A DNA stretch of 6,835 nucleotides from Patescibacteria group bacterium UBA6130 (GTDB lineage: Bacteria > Patescibacteriota > Microgenomatia > UBA12405 > UBA6130), in contig DIVO01000055.1 in NCBI GenBank assembly GCA_002428285.1, forward strand, positions 1 to 6,835. The letters are read 5' to 3'. Positions 1 to 5,489 of the stretch are shown in pieces; positions within the stretch are counted from its first letter, which is position 1; every line of letters begins with the position of its first letter. A program made the translations under genes and the position numbers. The notes below the pieces were generated by a model, which was given only the letters and a program-made list of their open reading frames with translations, was not told the origin of the DNA and searched no databases.

Positions 1-25
1 TCTCAAAAAGCAATATTATTTCCTT

Positions 26-241
26 TTATTTAGTGCGATCAAAGATATTTCCTCTAAATATTGATCTCAGATTTTCATTTGCTCTTTCCATTGCTTCAGG
101 AGTTTGGTAGTCATTACCATCTTGACCTGTGAAAGAACTGGTTTTTGCCGGTTCTTTATTCTCTCTAAACAAGGCAGTGGAGAGATTATCTAACGATCTG
201 CCAATAGATGGTATTAGTTGTCTTGCTTCAATTTTATTCAT
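26..241 (-). CDS. Small hypothetical protein directly downstream of tRNA-Leu (71 aa)
   Basis: I do not recognise this protein. It is a 71-residue, hydrophilic, charged ORF beginning MNKIEARQLIPSIGRSLDNL and ending in a TAA, with no membrane segment or cysteine. The ATG lies 5 nt after the encoded CCA of the tRNA on the same strand, so it would be co-transcribed from the tRNA promoter. No Shine-Dalgarno motif fits in that gap. A longer reading would begin inside the tRNA acceptor stem and is not credible. A hairpin (arms 132-141 and 148-157) lies inside the ORF. It could be a real small protein translated from the processed tRNA trailer, or a chance ORF. Its length in AT-rich DNA and its position give only moderate support. 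Confidence 0.4.
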   Translation of the reverse strand: MNKIEARQLIPSIGRSLDNLSTALFRENKEPAKTSSFTGQDGNDYQTPEAMERANENLRSIFRGNIFDRTK

Positions 242-246
242 ATTAT

Positions 247-334
247 TGGTGCCGTGGGTCGGAGTCGAACCGACACCTTCTTTTGGAAGACAGCTTTTTG
301 AGAGCTGCGTGTCTGCCAATTCCACCACCACGGC
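247..334 (-). tRNA. tRNA-Leu (anticodon CAA, reads UUG), CCA encoded
   Basis: On the minus strand the 7-bp acceptor stem GCCGTGG/CCACGGC is followed by discriminator A and an encoded CCA (247-249). The D arm carries GGAATTGGCAGA, as is common in tRNA-Leu. The anticodon stem is CAGCT/AGCTG with loop CTCAAAA, placing CAA at plus positions 298-300. The variable arm is long (TCTTC/GAAGG pairing), as expected for a class II leucine tRNA. The T arm is GTCGG-TTCGACT-CCGAC. No intron is visible. Identity rests on the anticodon and long variable arm, which agree. Confidence 0.95.
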
Positions 335-343
335 AACTAATAT

Positions 344-372
344 AGTTTACTCAAAATTAGGTTTAAAAGCAA
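344..372 (-). promoter_or_regulatory. Likely promoter of the tRNA-Leu gene
   Basis: Read on the minus strand, TTGCTT (372-367) is followed after exactly 17 bp by TAAACT (349-344). This would start transcription near 337, about 3 nt before the mature tRNA 5' end. A second -10-like TATATT (344-339) overlaps it but lies too close to the tRNA. This is a sequence-based call in AT-rich DNA, supported by spacing and position. Confidence 0.5.
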
Positions 373-404
373 ACACAATAAGCTATCTAACTTACATTGA
401 TATA

Positions 405-413
405 TGTTAAAAT
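405..413 (+). promoter_or_regulatory. Extended -10 promoter element for the Lgt-like gene; leaderless start
   Basis: TGT-TAAAAT (405-413) is an extended -10 element. Its 3' end is 7 nt before the A of the start codon at 420, so the predicted transcription start falls on the ATG itself. No good -35 box is present at the matching distance, which an extended -10 can tolerate. No Shine-Dalgarno motif exists upstream of the gene, in line with a leaderless message. Confidence 0.45.
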
Positions 414-419
414 CCCTCG

Positions 420-1127
420 ATGAATAATATGCTTTTAAGCTGGTGGTCAAGTAAGGTTTTTATAAATTATTTTGGTTTAGAAACATCTTTATTCACCCCA
501 TTTGTTTTTTTTGGTGTTGTTATTTGGTTATTTACAAGCTGGAAAAACCTTAGGCAGGATTATCAAGAAGATCAAATTGTTCCTTTAACTTTTGAATCCA
601 TGCTTGTTTTTCTTTTTGTCTCAAGGTTTACCTATATAGCTTTAAATATTAATGAGGTTGGATATAACATTATTGGATGGTTAAATGTATTTTCTTTTCC
701 GGGGTTTCATTTTTGGGCAGGCTTTTTAGCTTTCTTAGTGTTTGTATATATATACTCCAAGAAAAAGGAGTTGGTTTTTCTGGACATAATAGAAAAACTC
801 ACTCTTCCTTTTGTTAAAACATTTATTATCGTTACTTTGGGGTATTTTTTATTTTCCCCTTCAGTTTACAGTTTGGTTATATTAATTCTTCCTGTCACTT
901 TATTACTGCTTTCAATTTATCTAAAAAATTATCGCTCTTTTTTATGGTATCCCTCGGGTAGGGTAGGATTTATGTTTTTCGCTTTGACAGGAACATTTTC
1001 TTTCTATTATGCGTTAGCAACCATAGTTTTTTTTAAAATAGATTTCACTGTGATGCTTGGTTTATTGACAACGCTAGTTTCTTTCTATACAATTTATCTA
1101 CTTTCAGGCAGGCGAAGAAGAACTTGA
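420..1127 (+). CDS. Polytopic membrane protein, divergent Lgt-like (probably non-catalytic)
   Basis: This 235-residue, strongly hydrophobic protein has roughly seven membrane segments (around residues 22-40, 58-76, 95-112, 132-148, 150-167, 182-204 and 206-228) and ends in a basic RRRR tail. The first half recalls prolipoprotein diacylglyceryl transferase (Lgt). SRFTYIAL (68-75) resembles the family's ARLGYVL motif, and PGFHFWAGFLAF (94-105) resembles the GGLSFHGGLLG motif. In this alignment the catalytic His becomes Trp99. The hallmark GRIGNFINGE motif cannot be found, and the protein is shorter than typical Lgt. I therefore infer a degenerate homologue or an unrelated membrane protein, not an active transferase. 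The ATG at 420 fits a leaderless promoter; ATG 429 is an alternative. The TraR/DksA gene follows 46 nt downstream. Confidence 0.75.
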   Translation: MNNMLLSWWSSKVFINYFGLETSLFTPFVFFGVVIWLFTSWKNLRQDYQEDQIVPLTFESMLVFLFVSRFTYIALNINEVGYNIIGWLNVFSFPGFHFWAGFLAFLVFVYIYSKKKELVFLDIIEKLTLPFVKTFIIVTLGYFLFSPSVYSLVILILPVTLLLLSIYLKNYRSFLWYPSGRVGFMFFALTGTFSFYYALATIVFFKIDFTVMLGLLTTLVSFYTIYLLSGRRRRT

Positions 1128-1173
1128 TTTTTTTCTGATATTTATATTTTATATATTTGAGTACTAATAAAAA

Positions 1174-1572
1174 ATGGTTAAAAAAAATAACAATAAAGAA
1201 ACAAAGAAAGAATTTCGACTTCCAGCAGATGTGCTGAGACCTGTTAATAATTTTTTACAAGGTGAATTAAAAAAGCTTCTTTCCAAAAAACAGCAAATTG
1301 AAAAGAATGATCCTTTTGCTAATCCTGATAGGATAAACGATAACGCTGCTGAGGATACAGATGCAGCTGAACAGTTTGGTCATGCCCAATCTGAAGCTAT
1401 TAAAGACCATCTAAATCTAAGAATTATTCAGGTTCGCAAGGCTTTAGCCAGAGTTAAGATAGGAAAGTATGGTATTTGTGAAAATTGTAACGAATTTATT
1501 GATACTAAAAGATTAATGACTTTTCCCGAAACTACCCTTTGTGTTAAATGTGGTAAAAAGGGAAATAAGTAA
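1174..1572 (+). CDS. TraR/DksA family C4 zinc-finger protein
   Basis: This 132-residue protein belongs to the DksA/TraR family, whose members bind in the secondary channel of RNA polymerase and tune initiation. A helical N-terminal part (about 15-97) can form the two-stranded coiled coil. The acidic turn AAEDTDAAEQ (58-67) sits where DksA has its functional acidic tip. The C-terminal zinc finger has Cys102-x2-Cys105 and Cys123-x2-Cys126 around the family signature GKYGICENCNEFI (98-110). The length resembles Bacillus YlyA/YteA-like proteins. The start ATG has no Shine-Dalgarno motif; a possible -10 TATATT lies at 1152-1157, about 17 nt upstream of the ATG. The pseudouridine synthase gene begins 18 nt after the stop, so the two are probably an operon. 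A direct effect on this cell's transcription is inferred from the family. Confidence 0.92.
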   Translation: MVKKNNNKETKKEFRLPADVLRPVNNFLQGELKKLLSKKQQIEKNDPFANPDRINDNAAEDTDAAEQFGHAQSEAIKDHLNLRIIQVRKALARVKIGKYGICENCNEFIDTKRLMTFPETTLCVKCGKKGNK

Positions 1573-1590
1573 CTATCCAATAATTTCATT

Positions 1591-2334
1591 GTGAAGGTTG
1601 TTTATAAAAATAACGATCTTTTGGTTATAGAAAAACCTTCGGGAATTGTTGTCAATCGCTCCAAAACTACGATTGGCTTGAAAACTATTCAAGATCAAAT
1701 AATAAACAGCAATCTGATTGAATTTGGGTCAGGGGAGTATGAGGAGAGATCAGGCTTAATACATCGGTTGGATAAAGACACCTCTGGGCTATTGATGATT
1801 GCTAGGAATCAAAAAGCTTATGAATATTTCAAACGTAAGCTTAAAAACCGTCAAATTAAAAAGCATTATCTAGCATTAGTGTGGGGAGAACTTCCAAAAA
1901 AAGGCATAATTAATTTTCCTCTTTCAAAAATGTTTTCATCCCGAGGCATGCCGATCAGAATAGACAGCAAGGGTAAAGACGCTTTAACGCTTTATAAGCT
2001 TAAGAGTTTGTATAAGTTTGGCAACAATTACATAAGCTTGGTTGATATTGAAATAAAAACCGGTCGGACACATCAAATTAGAGCTCATATGTATTATTTA
2101 GGTTTTCCTTTATTTGGTGATAAGATTTATACTAGAAATAAGAAGGATGAGAAAAGGATTTTTAGATATCCGAGGTTATTTTTGCATGCATATAAGCTTG
2201 TTGTGCCAATGCCTAAGAGTAAAAAAAGTGAATTTAGACATAATAAGCTAATTAAATTAGATTTACCCGACGAATTAAAACTTACTTTGAAGAAAATAAA
2301 AGAATATGGATACCAGGAGATCAAAAAAAAATAA
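1591..2334 (+). CDS. RluA-family 23S rRNA/tRNA pseudouridine synthase (no S4 domain)
   Basis: This 247-residue protein converts specific uridines in RNA to pseudouridine. The catalytic motif HRLDKDTSG spans residues 58-66, with Asp61 as the expected nucleophile. The second family motif, KTGRTHQIRAHM, lies at 156-167, followed by GFPLFGDKIY (171-180). The N-terminal S4 RNA-binding domain of RluC/RluD is absent: residues 1-20 already hold the core VVYKNNDLLVIEKPSGIVVN strand. In length it is therefore nearer RluA, and the target uridine cannot be told from sequence. The start is GTG at 1591, chosen because the core fold begins at once and an in-frame ATG would truncate it. No Shine-Dalgarno motif is present. 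The last 29 nt overlap the next gene, including a run of nine A (2323-2331). Confidence 0.93.
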   Translation: MKVVYKNNDLLVIEKPSGIVVNRSKTTIGLKTIQDQIINSNLIEFGSGEYEERSGLIHRLDKDTSGLLMIARNQKAYEYFKRKLKNRQIKKHYLALVWGELPKKGIINFPLSKMFSSRGMPIRIDSKGKDALTLYKLKSLYKFGNNYISLVDIEIKTGRTHQIRAHMYYLGFPLFGDKIYTRNKKDEKRIFRYPRLFLHAYKLVVPMPKSKKSEFRHNKLIKLDLPDELKLTLKKIKEYGYQEIKKK

Positions 2335-3262
2335 ATCATCCTCACGGGCAAGAAGAGTTAAAATCGTCATCATTTTAATTTTTCTTCTTTTGTTTTTTTT
2401 GGGAGGAGTGAGAAATATTTATAAGCAATGGGATAAGGCATGGGATCAGCAAACTTCTGTTAATCTTCTTTTAGTTGATGGTCAGGCTCATTTGTTAACC
2501 ATATTTCCTAAAGAGAAAAAGATCGTTAGCTGGTCATTTCCCAATAATTGGTATCTAGATACTTTTGGAGGATACGGAAGGTTTTCAATTTCGGGAGTAG
2601 CAAAATTTGCGAAAAATGAAGAAAGGATCGATATTTTGTCTAATTCTGTGATGATGGATTTACAACTTCCTATTGACTATATCTTGCAGTTGGACAAAGA
2701 CCGTTTATGCGAGGTGGGGAATGTAAAAGATTGTGTGATTTCTACTCTTTGGTATCAGGGTGTATTAAGCGGGGGAGAGCTTAACAAAGGGAATAAAATG
2801 GATTTTTTTAAAATTGTCTTAGCTTTGAGGCAGGGGGGTTTTGTTTGGGAAGAAAAAGATGCGAAAAAAGAAGGCTTATTGGTGTTTGATACAACTTTAG
2901 ATGAAAAAGATATTTATTTAACCATCAATCAAAAAATTGACGATTTAGCGGTTAATTATTTTGTTGATCCTGACATAAGAAGTGAGGGCTTAAATTTAGG
3001 TATTTATAATTATTCAAGCCAGCAAGGACTTGGGGGCAATTTAGGGAAGGTGTGGGAGCATTCGGGCGCATTGGTTGTTGAGGTTAAAAGTATAAATGAG
3101 TCTTTGGAGTCATGCTTGATTGAAGTAAAAAATAAGCAGATTTTAGACAGTAAAACATTTTTAAGAATTTCTAGAAATCTCAACTGTCAAGTGCAGGAAG
3201 GTAAGAGTGATTTTTCTGTGACCGATATCAATATTCGTGTAGGAACAAGTTGGATAAATTAA
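2306..3262 (+). CDS. Membrane-anchored LCP/LytR_C-like protein, divergent
   Basis: This 318-residue protein has a basic N-terminus (RRSKKNKSSSRARR), one membrane helix (about 19-36) and a large extracytoplasmic part. Residues 52-130 resemble the start of the LytR-CpsA-Psr (LCP) fold: VNLLLVDG, then IFPKEKKIVSWSFPNNWYL, GGYGRFSISGVAKF and LPIDYILQLD. Residues 228-316 resemble the small LytR_C domain, ending in DINIRVGTSW. LCP enzymes transfer glycopolymers to the cell wall, but the conserved arginines that bind pyrophosphate are not evident, so function is uncertain. Four cysteines (135, 143, 270, 294) could form disulfides outside the cell. The gene starts inside the preceding synthase gene, so the two are probably co-transcribed and translationally linked. 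The match to LCP is by pattern, not by a search. Confidence 0.8.
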   Translation: MDTRRSKKNKSSSRARRVKIVIILIFLLLFFLGGVRNIYKQWDKAWDQQTSVNLLLVDGQAHLLTIFPKEKKIVSWSFPNNWYLDTFGGYGRFSISGVAKFAKNEERIDILSNSVMMDLQLPIDYILQLDKDRLCEVGNVKDCVISTLWYQGVLSGGELNKGNKMDFFKIVLALRQGGFVWEEKDAKKEGLLVFDTTLDEKDIYLTINQKIDDLAVNYFVDPDIRSEGLNLGIYNYSSQQGLGGNLGKVWEHSGALVVEVKSINESLESCLIEVKNKQILDSKTFLRISRNLNCQVQEGKSDFSVTDINIRVGTSWIN

Positions 3263-3279
3263 ATATCCAAACTTGTTTT
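3244..3279 (+). terminator. Hairpin terminator overlapping the LCP-like stop codon
   Basis: Arms 3244-3256 and 3264-3277 form 13 base pairs with one bulged A and a 7-nt loop, and the 3' arm runs into TTTT (3276-3279). The stop codon lies in the loop. The stem is AT-rich and the T tract short, so termination may be partial. It separates the upstream operon from yebC. Confidence 0.45.
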
Positions 3280-3301
3280 CAATATACATTGAGGTTAAAA
3301 T
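3273..3301 (+). promoter_or_regulatory. yebC: Promoter of yebC (TTGTTT-17 bp-TAAAAT)
   Basis: A -35 box TTGTTT (3273-3278) and a -10 box TAAAAT (3296-3301) are exactly 17 bp apart. Transcription would begin near 3308, giving a leader of only about 3 nt before the ATG at 3311. The -35 box lies in the 3' arm and tail of the preceding terminator hairpin, so terminator and promoter share sequence. Confidence 0.55.
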
Positions 3302-3310
3302 AGCATTATC

Positions 3311-4024
3311 ATGTCAGGTCATTCCAAGTGGGCAAATATCAAACGCCGAAAAGAAAGTCAGGATCAAAAAAAAGGGCAAACATTCAGCAAACTGGCAAAA
3401 GCTATTCAAATGGCAGTTAAAGAAGGCGGTTCTGCCAGTCCCGACGCCAATGCTCGATTGAAAATGATTATTGATCAAGCAAGAAATTCGGATATGCCTA
3501 AGGAAAACATCAAACGGGCAATCGATAATGCTATAAATAAGACCGAAGCAATTGAGAACCTAAGCCTTGAGGGATATGGACCATTTGGTGTGGCAGTAAT
3601 TGTTAGTTGTGCTACGGATAATCGCCAAAGAACAATTCAGGAGATTAAAAGCATTTTTACAAGAAACGGCGGCAATTTAGCTGAGCCTGGTTCTGTAGCC
3701 TTTCAGTTTGATAGAACCGGATTAGTTGAAACCGGATTGCTAACCGAAGATAATTTACTCGAGTTGTTGGATATTGCTCAGGATTTTGAGCAGAGTGATG
3801 ACACAACGTATTTTTACCTTCCTCCAGAAAAGATCGAGGAGTTAAAGCAAAAACTTGAGAATTTGAAGATTAAGATTGACTATTCAGGAATAATTATGAA
3901 ACCGAAAAATCTTATGACATTAGACCAAGGGAAAGTGGGGAAGACCTTGGCCTTTTTGGAAGAACTCGAAGATCATGAGGATGTTCAGGATGTTTATAGC
4001 AATGTCAATGCGGAGATGGTTTGA
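3311..4024 (+). CDS. yebC: YebC/TACO1 family protein
   Basis: This 237-residue protein carries the family's signature start SGHSKWANIKRRK (2-14) and then QTFSKLAKAI (23-32), NARLKMIIDQAR (47-58), DMPKENIKRAI (61-71), EGYGPFGVAVIV (87-98), TDNRQRTIQEI (102-112), NGGNLAEPGSVAFQFDRTG (119-137) and a C-terminal HEDVQDVYSN. Length and motif order are normal for the family. YebC proteins were long annotated as transcription regulators. More recent work on YebC and mitochondrial TACO1 points to a role in translation, helping ribosomes through difficult sequences such as proline runs. The gene has its own promoter with an almost leaderless start. Its TGA overlaps the ATG of the downstream membrane protein gene (TGATG), so the pair is co-translated. 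Confidence 0.97.
   Translation: MSGHSKWANIKRRKESQDQKKGQTFSKLAKAIQMAVKEGGSASPDANARLKMIIDQARNSDMPKENIKRAIDNAINKTEAIENLSLEGYGPFGVAVIVSCATDNRQRTIQEIKSIFTRNGGNLAEPGSVAFQFDRTGLVETGLLTEDNLLELLDIAQDFEQSDDTTYFYLPPEKIEELKQKLENLKIKIDYSGIIMKPKNLMTLDQGKVGKTLAFLEELEDHEDVQDVYSNVNAEMV
4012..4015 (+). promoter_or_regulatory. Shine-Dalgarno GGAG for the coupled membrane protein
   Basis: GGAG lies within the last codons of yebC, 8 nt before the ATG at 4024. It is the only well-placed Shine-Dalgarno-like motif in the window and sits upstream of the one start that is internal to an mRNA by TGATG overlap. It supports ATG 4024 over TTG 4021. Confidence 0.45.
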
Positions 4025-4815
4025 TGAGTAAGCAAAAAAAATTCCTGTTATCTTCCTTACTATTGACACTGGTTTTTGCTTTTACTCGTTTTTTTAATTT
4101 TTTACCGCTAAGTAATATTTGGCTTAGCTCAGTTTTTATCACGACTGTTGCTTCTTTGATTCTCTTTTTTGTTTTCTATTCTACGGTTTCATCTATTAAG
4201 AGATTATTTTTGCTTCTCTTGTTGCCGCTTTCTTTATTGTTGTCGGCAAACTTTTTTTACACCTTACTTCCAAGGGATACGCTATGGAGGGTTGTTTTAC
4301 ACTTTTTCCTCTTTGGAGGTATCTATACATCTGTCTTAGTGGCTAATATTTTTTTAGTTTCTTTGGAATTTAGAACAGTACCATTATATAGAGCCGCTTT
4401 CACTGTGGGTTTTACAGTCATTTTGTTTGAACTTTTTCTCTTCTATAATTTCATCTTCTCTTTTAAGTTCTTTCCCTGGATAAATATGCTTTTAGTTTTT
4501 GCTTCATCATTTTTCTTACTTTTTTATCTATACTGGACAGCGGCTATATCCGAAAAGGAAGTTGATTATAAAAAACTTTTAAACTTTAGTCTTGTCAGCA
4601 GTCTGTTTTTAGCACAAATGGGTTTTGCTATATCTTTTTGGCCTGTTAATGTTGGCTTGGCCTCATTGTATTTAGTGGGATTTGCATATGTTTTAGGAGG
4701 TATGATCCAAGCAGAAATCAAGGGAAGATTATTTCGAAGAACCTTTTTTGAATACTTCTGGGTAGGAGCGGGTTCGATAGCTGCTTTGCTATTCCTAACT
4801 TTTTTGATGAATTAA
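4024..4815 (+). CDS. Polytopic membrane protein of unknown function (263 aa)
   Basis: I do not recognise this with certainty; it may belong to one of the uncharacterised membrane families common in Patescibacteria (DUF5656-like is a guess from memory). About nine hydrophobic segments are visible (near residues 7-26, 33-55, 59-80, 88-115, 122-146, 152-172, 185-206, 208-228 and 243-262). The last loop is basic and charged (QAEIKGRLFRRTFFEYF, 229-245). No catalytic motif or cysteine cluster is apparent. The start is taken as ATG 4024, overlapping the yebC stop as TGATG and preceded by GGAG; the TTG three bases upstream is less likely. Translational coupling to yebC suggests matched expression but does not by itself assign a shared function. 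A long gene-free stretch follows. Confidence 0.85.
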   Translation: MSKQKKFLLSSLLLTLVFAFTRFFNFLPLSNIWLSSVFITTVASLILFFVFYSTVSSIKRLFLLLLLPLSLLLSANFFYTLLPRDTLWRVVLHFFLFGGIYTSVLVANIFLVSLEFRTVPLYRAAFTVGFTVILFELFLFYNFIFSFKFFPWINMLLVFASSFFLLFYLYWTAAISEKEVDYKKLLNFSLVSSLFLAQMGFAISFWPVNVGLASLYLVGFAYVLGGMIQAEIKGRLFRRTFFEYFWVGAGSIAALLFLTFLMN

Positions 4816-4860
4816 GGGCATACCTCTTTAAGTTTATCGTTAACTTATATTTATTATGTT

Positions 4861-4884
4861 AATTATTGCTTTGATAAATTTTTT
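4861..4884 (+). terminator. Weak terminator-like hairpin after the membrane protein gene
   Basis: AATTAT (4861-4866) can pair with ATAAATT (4874-4880) with one bulge, and is followed by six T (4879-4884). The stem is all AU, so it is a weak candidate. A second small hairpin, TAAGTT/AACTTA (4829-4847), precedes it. No stronger terminator follows the operon within 500 bases. Confidence 0.25.
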
Positions 4885-4950
4885 GTAGACATGTTAATGG
4901 GGAAGAGGGGAGAGCTGCAAGAGTATTTACCCTATAGTGTTACTGATATT

Positions 4951-5010
4951 AATTATAGGACACTGGTCTTTTCACGAATATTATAGGACTCATTTCACGA
5001 AAATAGGAAC
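4951..5010. repeat. Imperfect tandem repeat, about 2.4 copies of 23-27 bp
   Basis: Unit A (4951-4977) and unit B (4978-5000) both begin with a TTATAGGAC block and end with TTTCACGA; unit C (5001-5010) holds only the start, ATAGGAAC. The exact shared blocks are ATTATAGGAC (4952-4961 and 4980-4989) and TTTCACGAA (4970-4978 and 4993-5001). Unit A carries four extra bases in the middle. It could be a small operator array or a duplication scar. Confidence 0.5.
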
Positions 5011-5143
5011 TTAGCAATTAAGAAAATAAAGTGCTAACCAGGTACAGACACCCTTTTAATACCTAAGTTTAGGGATAATATTGATAGTTATACTATGATA
5101 TAGTTACCAAGCCTAGACATCTCTCTTTTATACTCAAATCAAT

Positions 5144-5152
5144 TGTGGATAA
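5144..5152 (-). promoter_or_regulatory. DnaA box (TTATCCACA on the minus strand)
   Basis: TGTGGATAA on the plus strand is the exact reverse complement of the classical DnaA box TTATCCACA. A one-mismatch copy in the opposite orientation, TTATACTCA (5128-5136), lies 7 bp away. A single perfect 9-mer can occur by chance in AT-rich DNA, so binding and any origin role are inferences. Confidence 0.35.
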
Positions 5153-5334
5153 GTATAAGTATATAGATAATGATTATTGCATTGGCAATTGTACGATTGA
5201 AGCGGTCTGATTATCTCTCTTTGCTCATCATTTAGATTATTCTAATCAATTCTTCTAATTGTTTCTCGTTTTAATTGGATCAATTATATTTGATATTAAT
5301 GTTGTTCCCTTGTCGGAGTAGAGAATAATCTATT

Positions 5335-5362
5335 ATGTCGCATAATGTATCTTTTGCGACCC
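5335..5362 (+). other. dif: dif-like Xer recombination site (11-6-11)
   Basis: The left arm ATGTCGCATAA (5335-5345), six central bases TGTATC (5346-5351) and right arm TTTTGCGACCC (5352-5362) give the 28-bp layout of bacterial dif. The right arm's reverse complement matches the left arm at 8 of 11 positions (shared GTCGCANAA). CGCATAATGTAT (5339-5350) is identical to 12 consecutive bases of the E. coli dif site as I recall it, spanning the inner XerC arm and most of the central region. The right arm does not keep the usual XerD-arm sequence TTATGTTAAAT. It lies 546 bp upstream of a complete-looking Xer recombinase gene. The near-symmetric arms would suit a single recombinase. An ordinary regulatory palindrome is the main alternative. 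Confidence 0.45.
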
Positions 5363-5395
5363 TCTAGGTGAAAAAGCGATAGTGGGGCTGTTTTT
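5360..5395 (+). terminator. Hairpin with T5 tail next to the dif-like site
   Basis: CCCTCTA (5360-5366) pairs with TAGTGGG (5380-5386) except for one T-T mismatch, around a 13-nt loop. GCTG and TTTTT (5391-5395) follow. It is one of the few GC-containing stems in this gap. It could end read-through from the left or a short RNA starting near 5306 behind an extended -10 (TGATATTAA, 5291-5299); which transcript it would end is unknown. Confidence 0.3.
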
Positions 5396-5400
5396 ATAAT

Positions 5401-5489
5401 CTTTTATTTTTTTGTTTATTTTTCTTACAAAATATTTATCTTTGTTCATTTAAATATATTTAGCTTATATTCCTTTTATTTTTTTGTTT
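5401..5489. repeat. Pair of T-rich 17-bp direct repeats
   Basis: CTTTTATTTTTTTGTTT occurs at 5401-5417 and again, identical, at 5473-5489, 72 bp apart, within a T-rich tract. Low complexity makes a chance or slippage origin likely, but the identity includes the interrupting C, A and G bases. Confidence 0.5.

Noticed and set aside
132..157. Hairpin AAAGAACTGG/CCGGTTCTTT as a terminator
   Set aside because: No T run follows on either strand and it lies inside the putative small ORF.
26..331. N-terminally extended 101-codon reading of the small minus-strand ORF
   Set aside because: The extension starts in the tRNA acceptor stem and translates the tRNA itself; the ATG at 241 is the only reasonable start.
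129..410. Plus-strand 93-codon ORF
   Set aside because: It runs antisense through the whole tRNA-Leu gene and across its promoter; the translation reflects tRNA complement rather than protein.
2127..2351. Minus-strand 74-codon ORF
   Set aside because: It lies antisense to the end of the pseudouridine synthase gene and the start of the LCP-like gene; it is a mirror of their AT-rich codons.
3273..3461. Plus-strand 62-codon ORF
   Set aside because: It overlaps the start of yebC in another frame and crosses its promoter.
4021..4815. TTG start three bases upstream for the last membrane protein
   Set aside because: ATG 4024 forms a TGATG overlap with the yebC stop and has GGAG at a good distance.
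4931..4964. Pseudoknot from CCTATA/TATAGG and GTGT/ACAC
   Set aside because: The two stems alternate in pseudoknot order, but both connecting loops would be zero length, which is sterically implausible.
4891..4986. 31-codon ORF, MLMGKRGELQEYLPYSV at its start
   Set aside because: Short, no Shine-Dalgarno motif or promoter, and its 3' part is made of the tandem repeat at 4951-5010; not enough to call a gene, though a decayed gene remains possible.
5150..5290. Minus-strand protein-like stretches
   Set aside because: Reading them as one gene would need a frameshift and a skipped stop; pieces of this size are expected by chance in AT-rich DNA.
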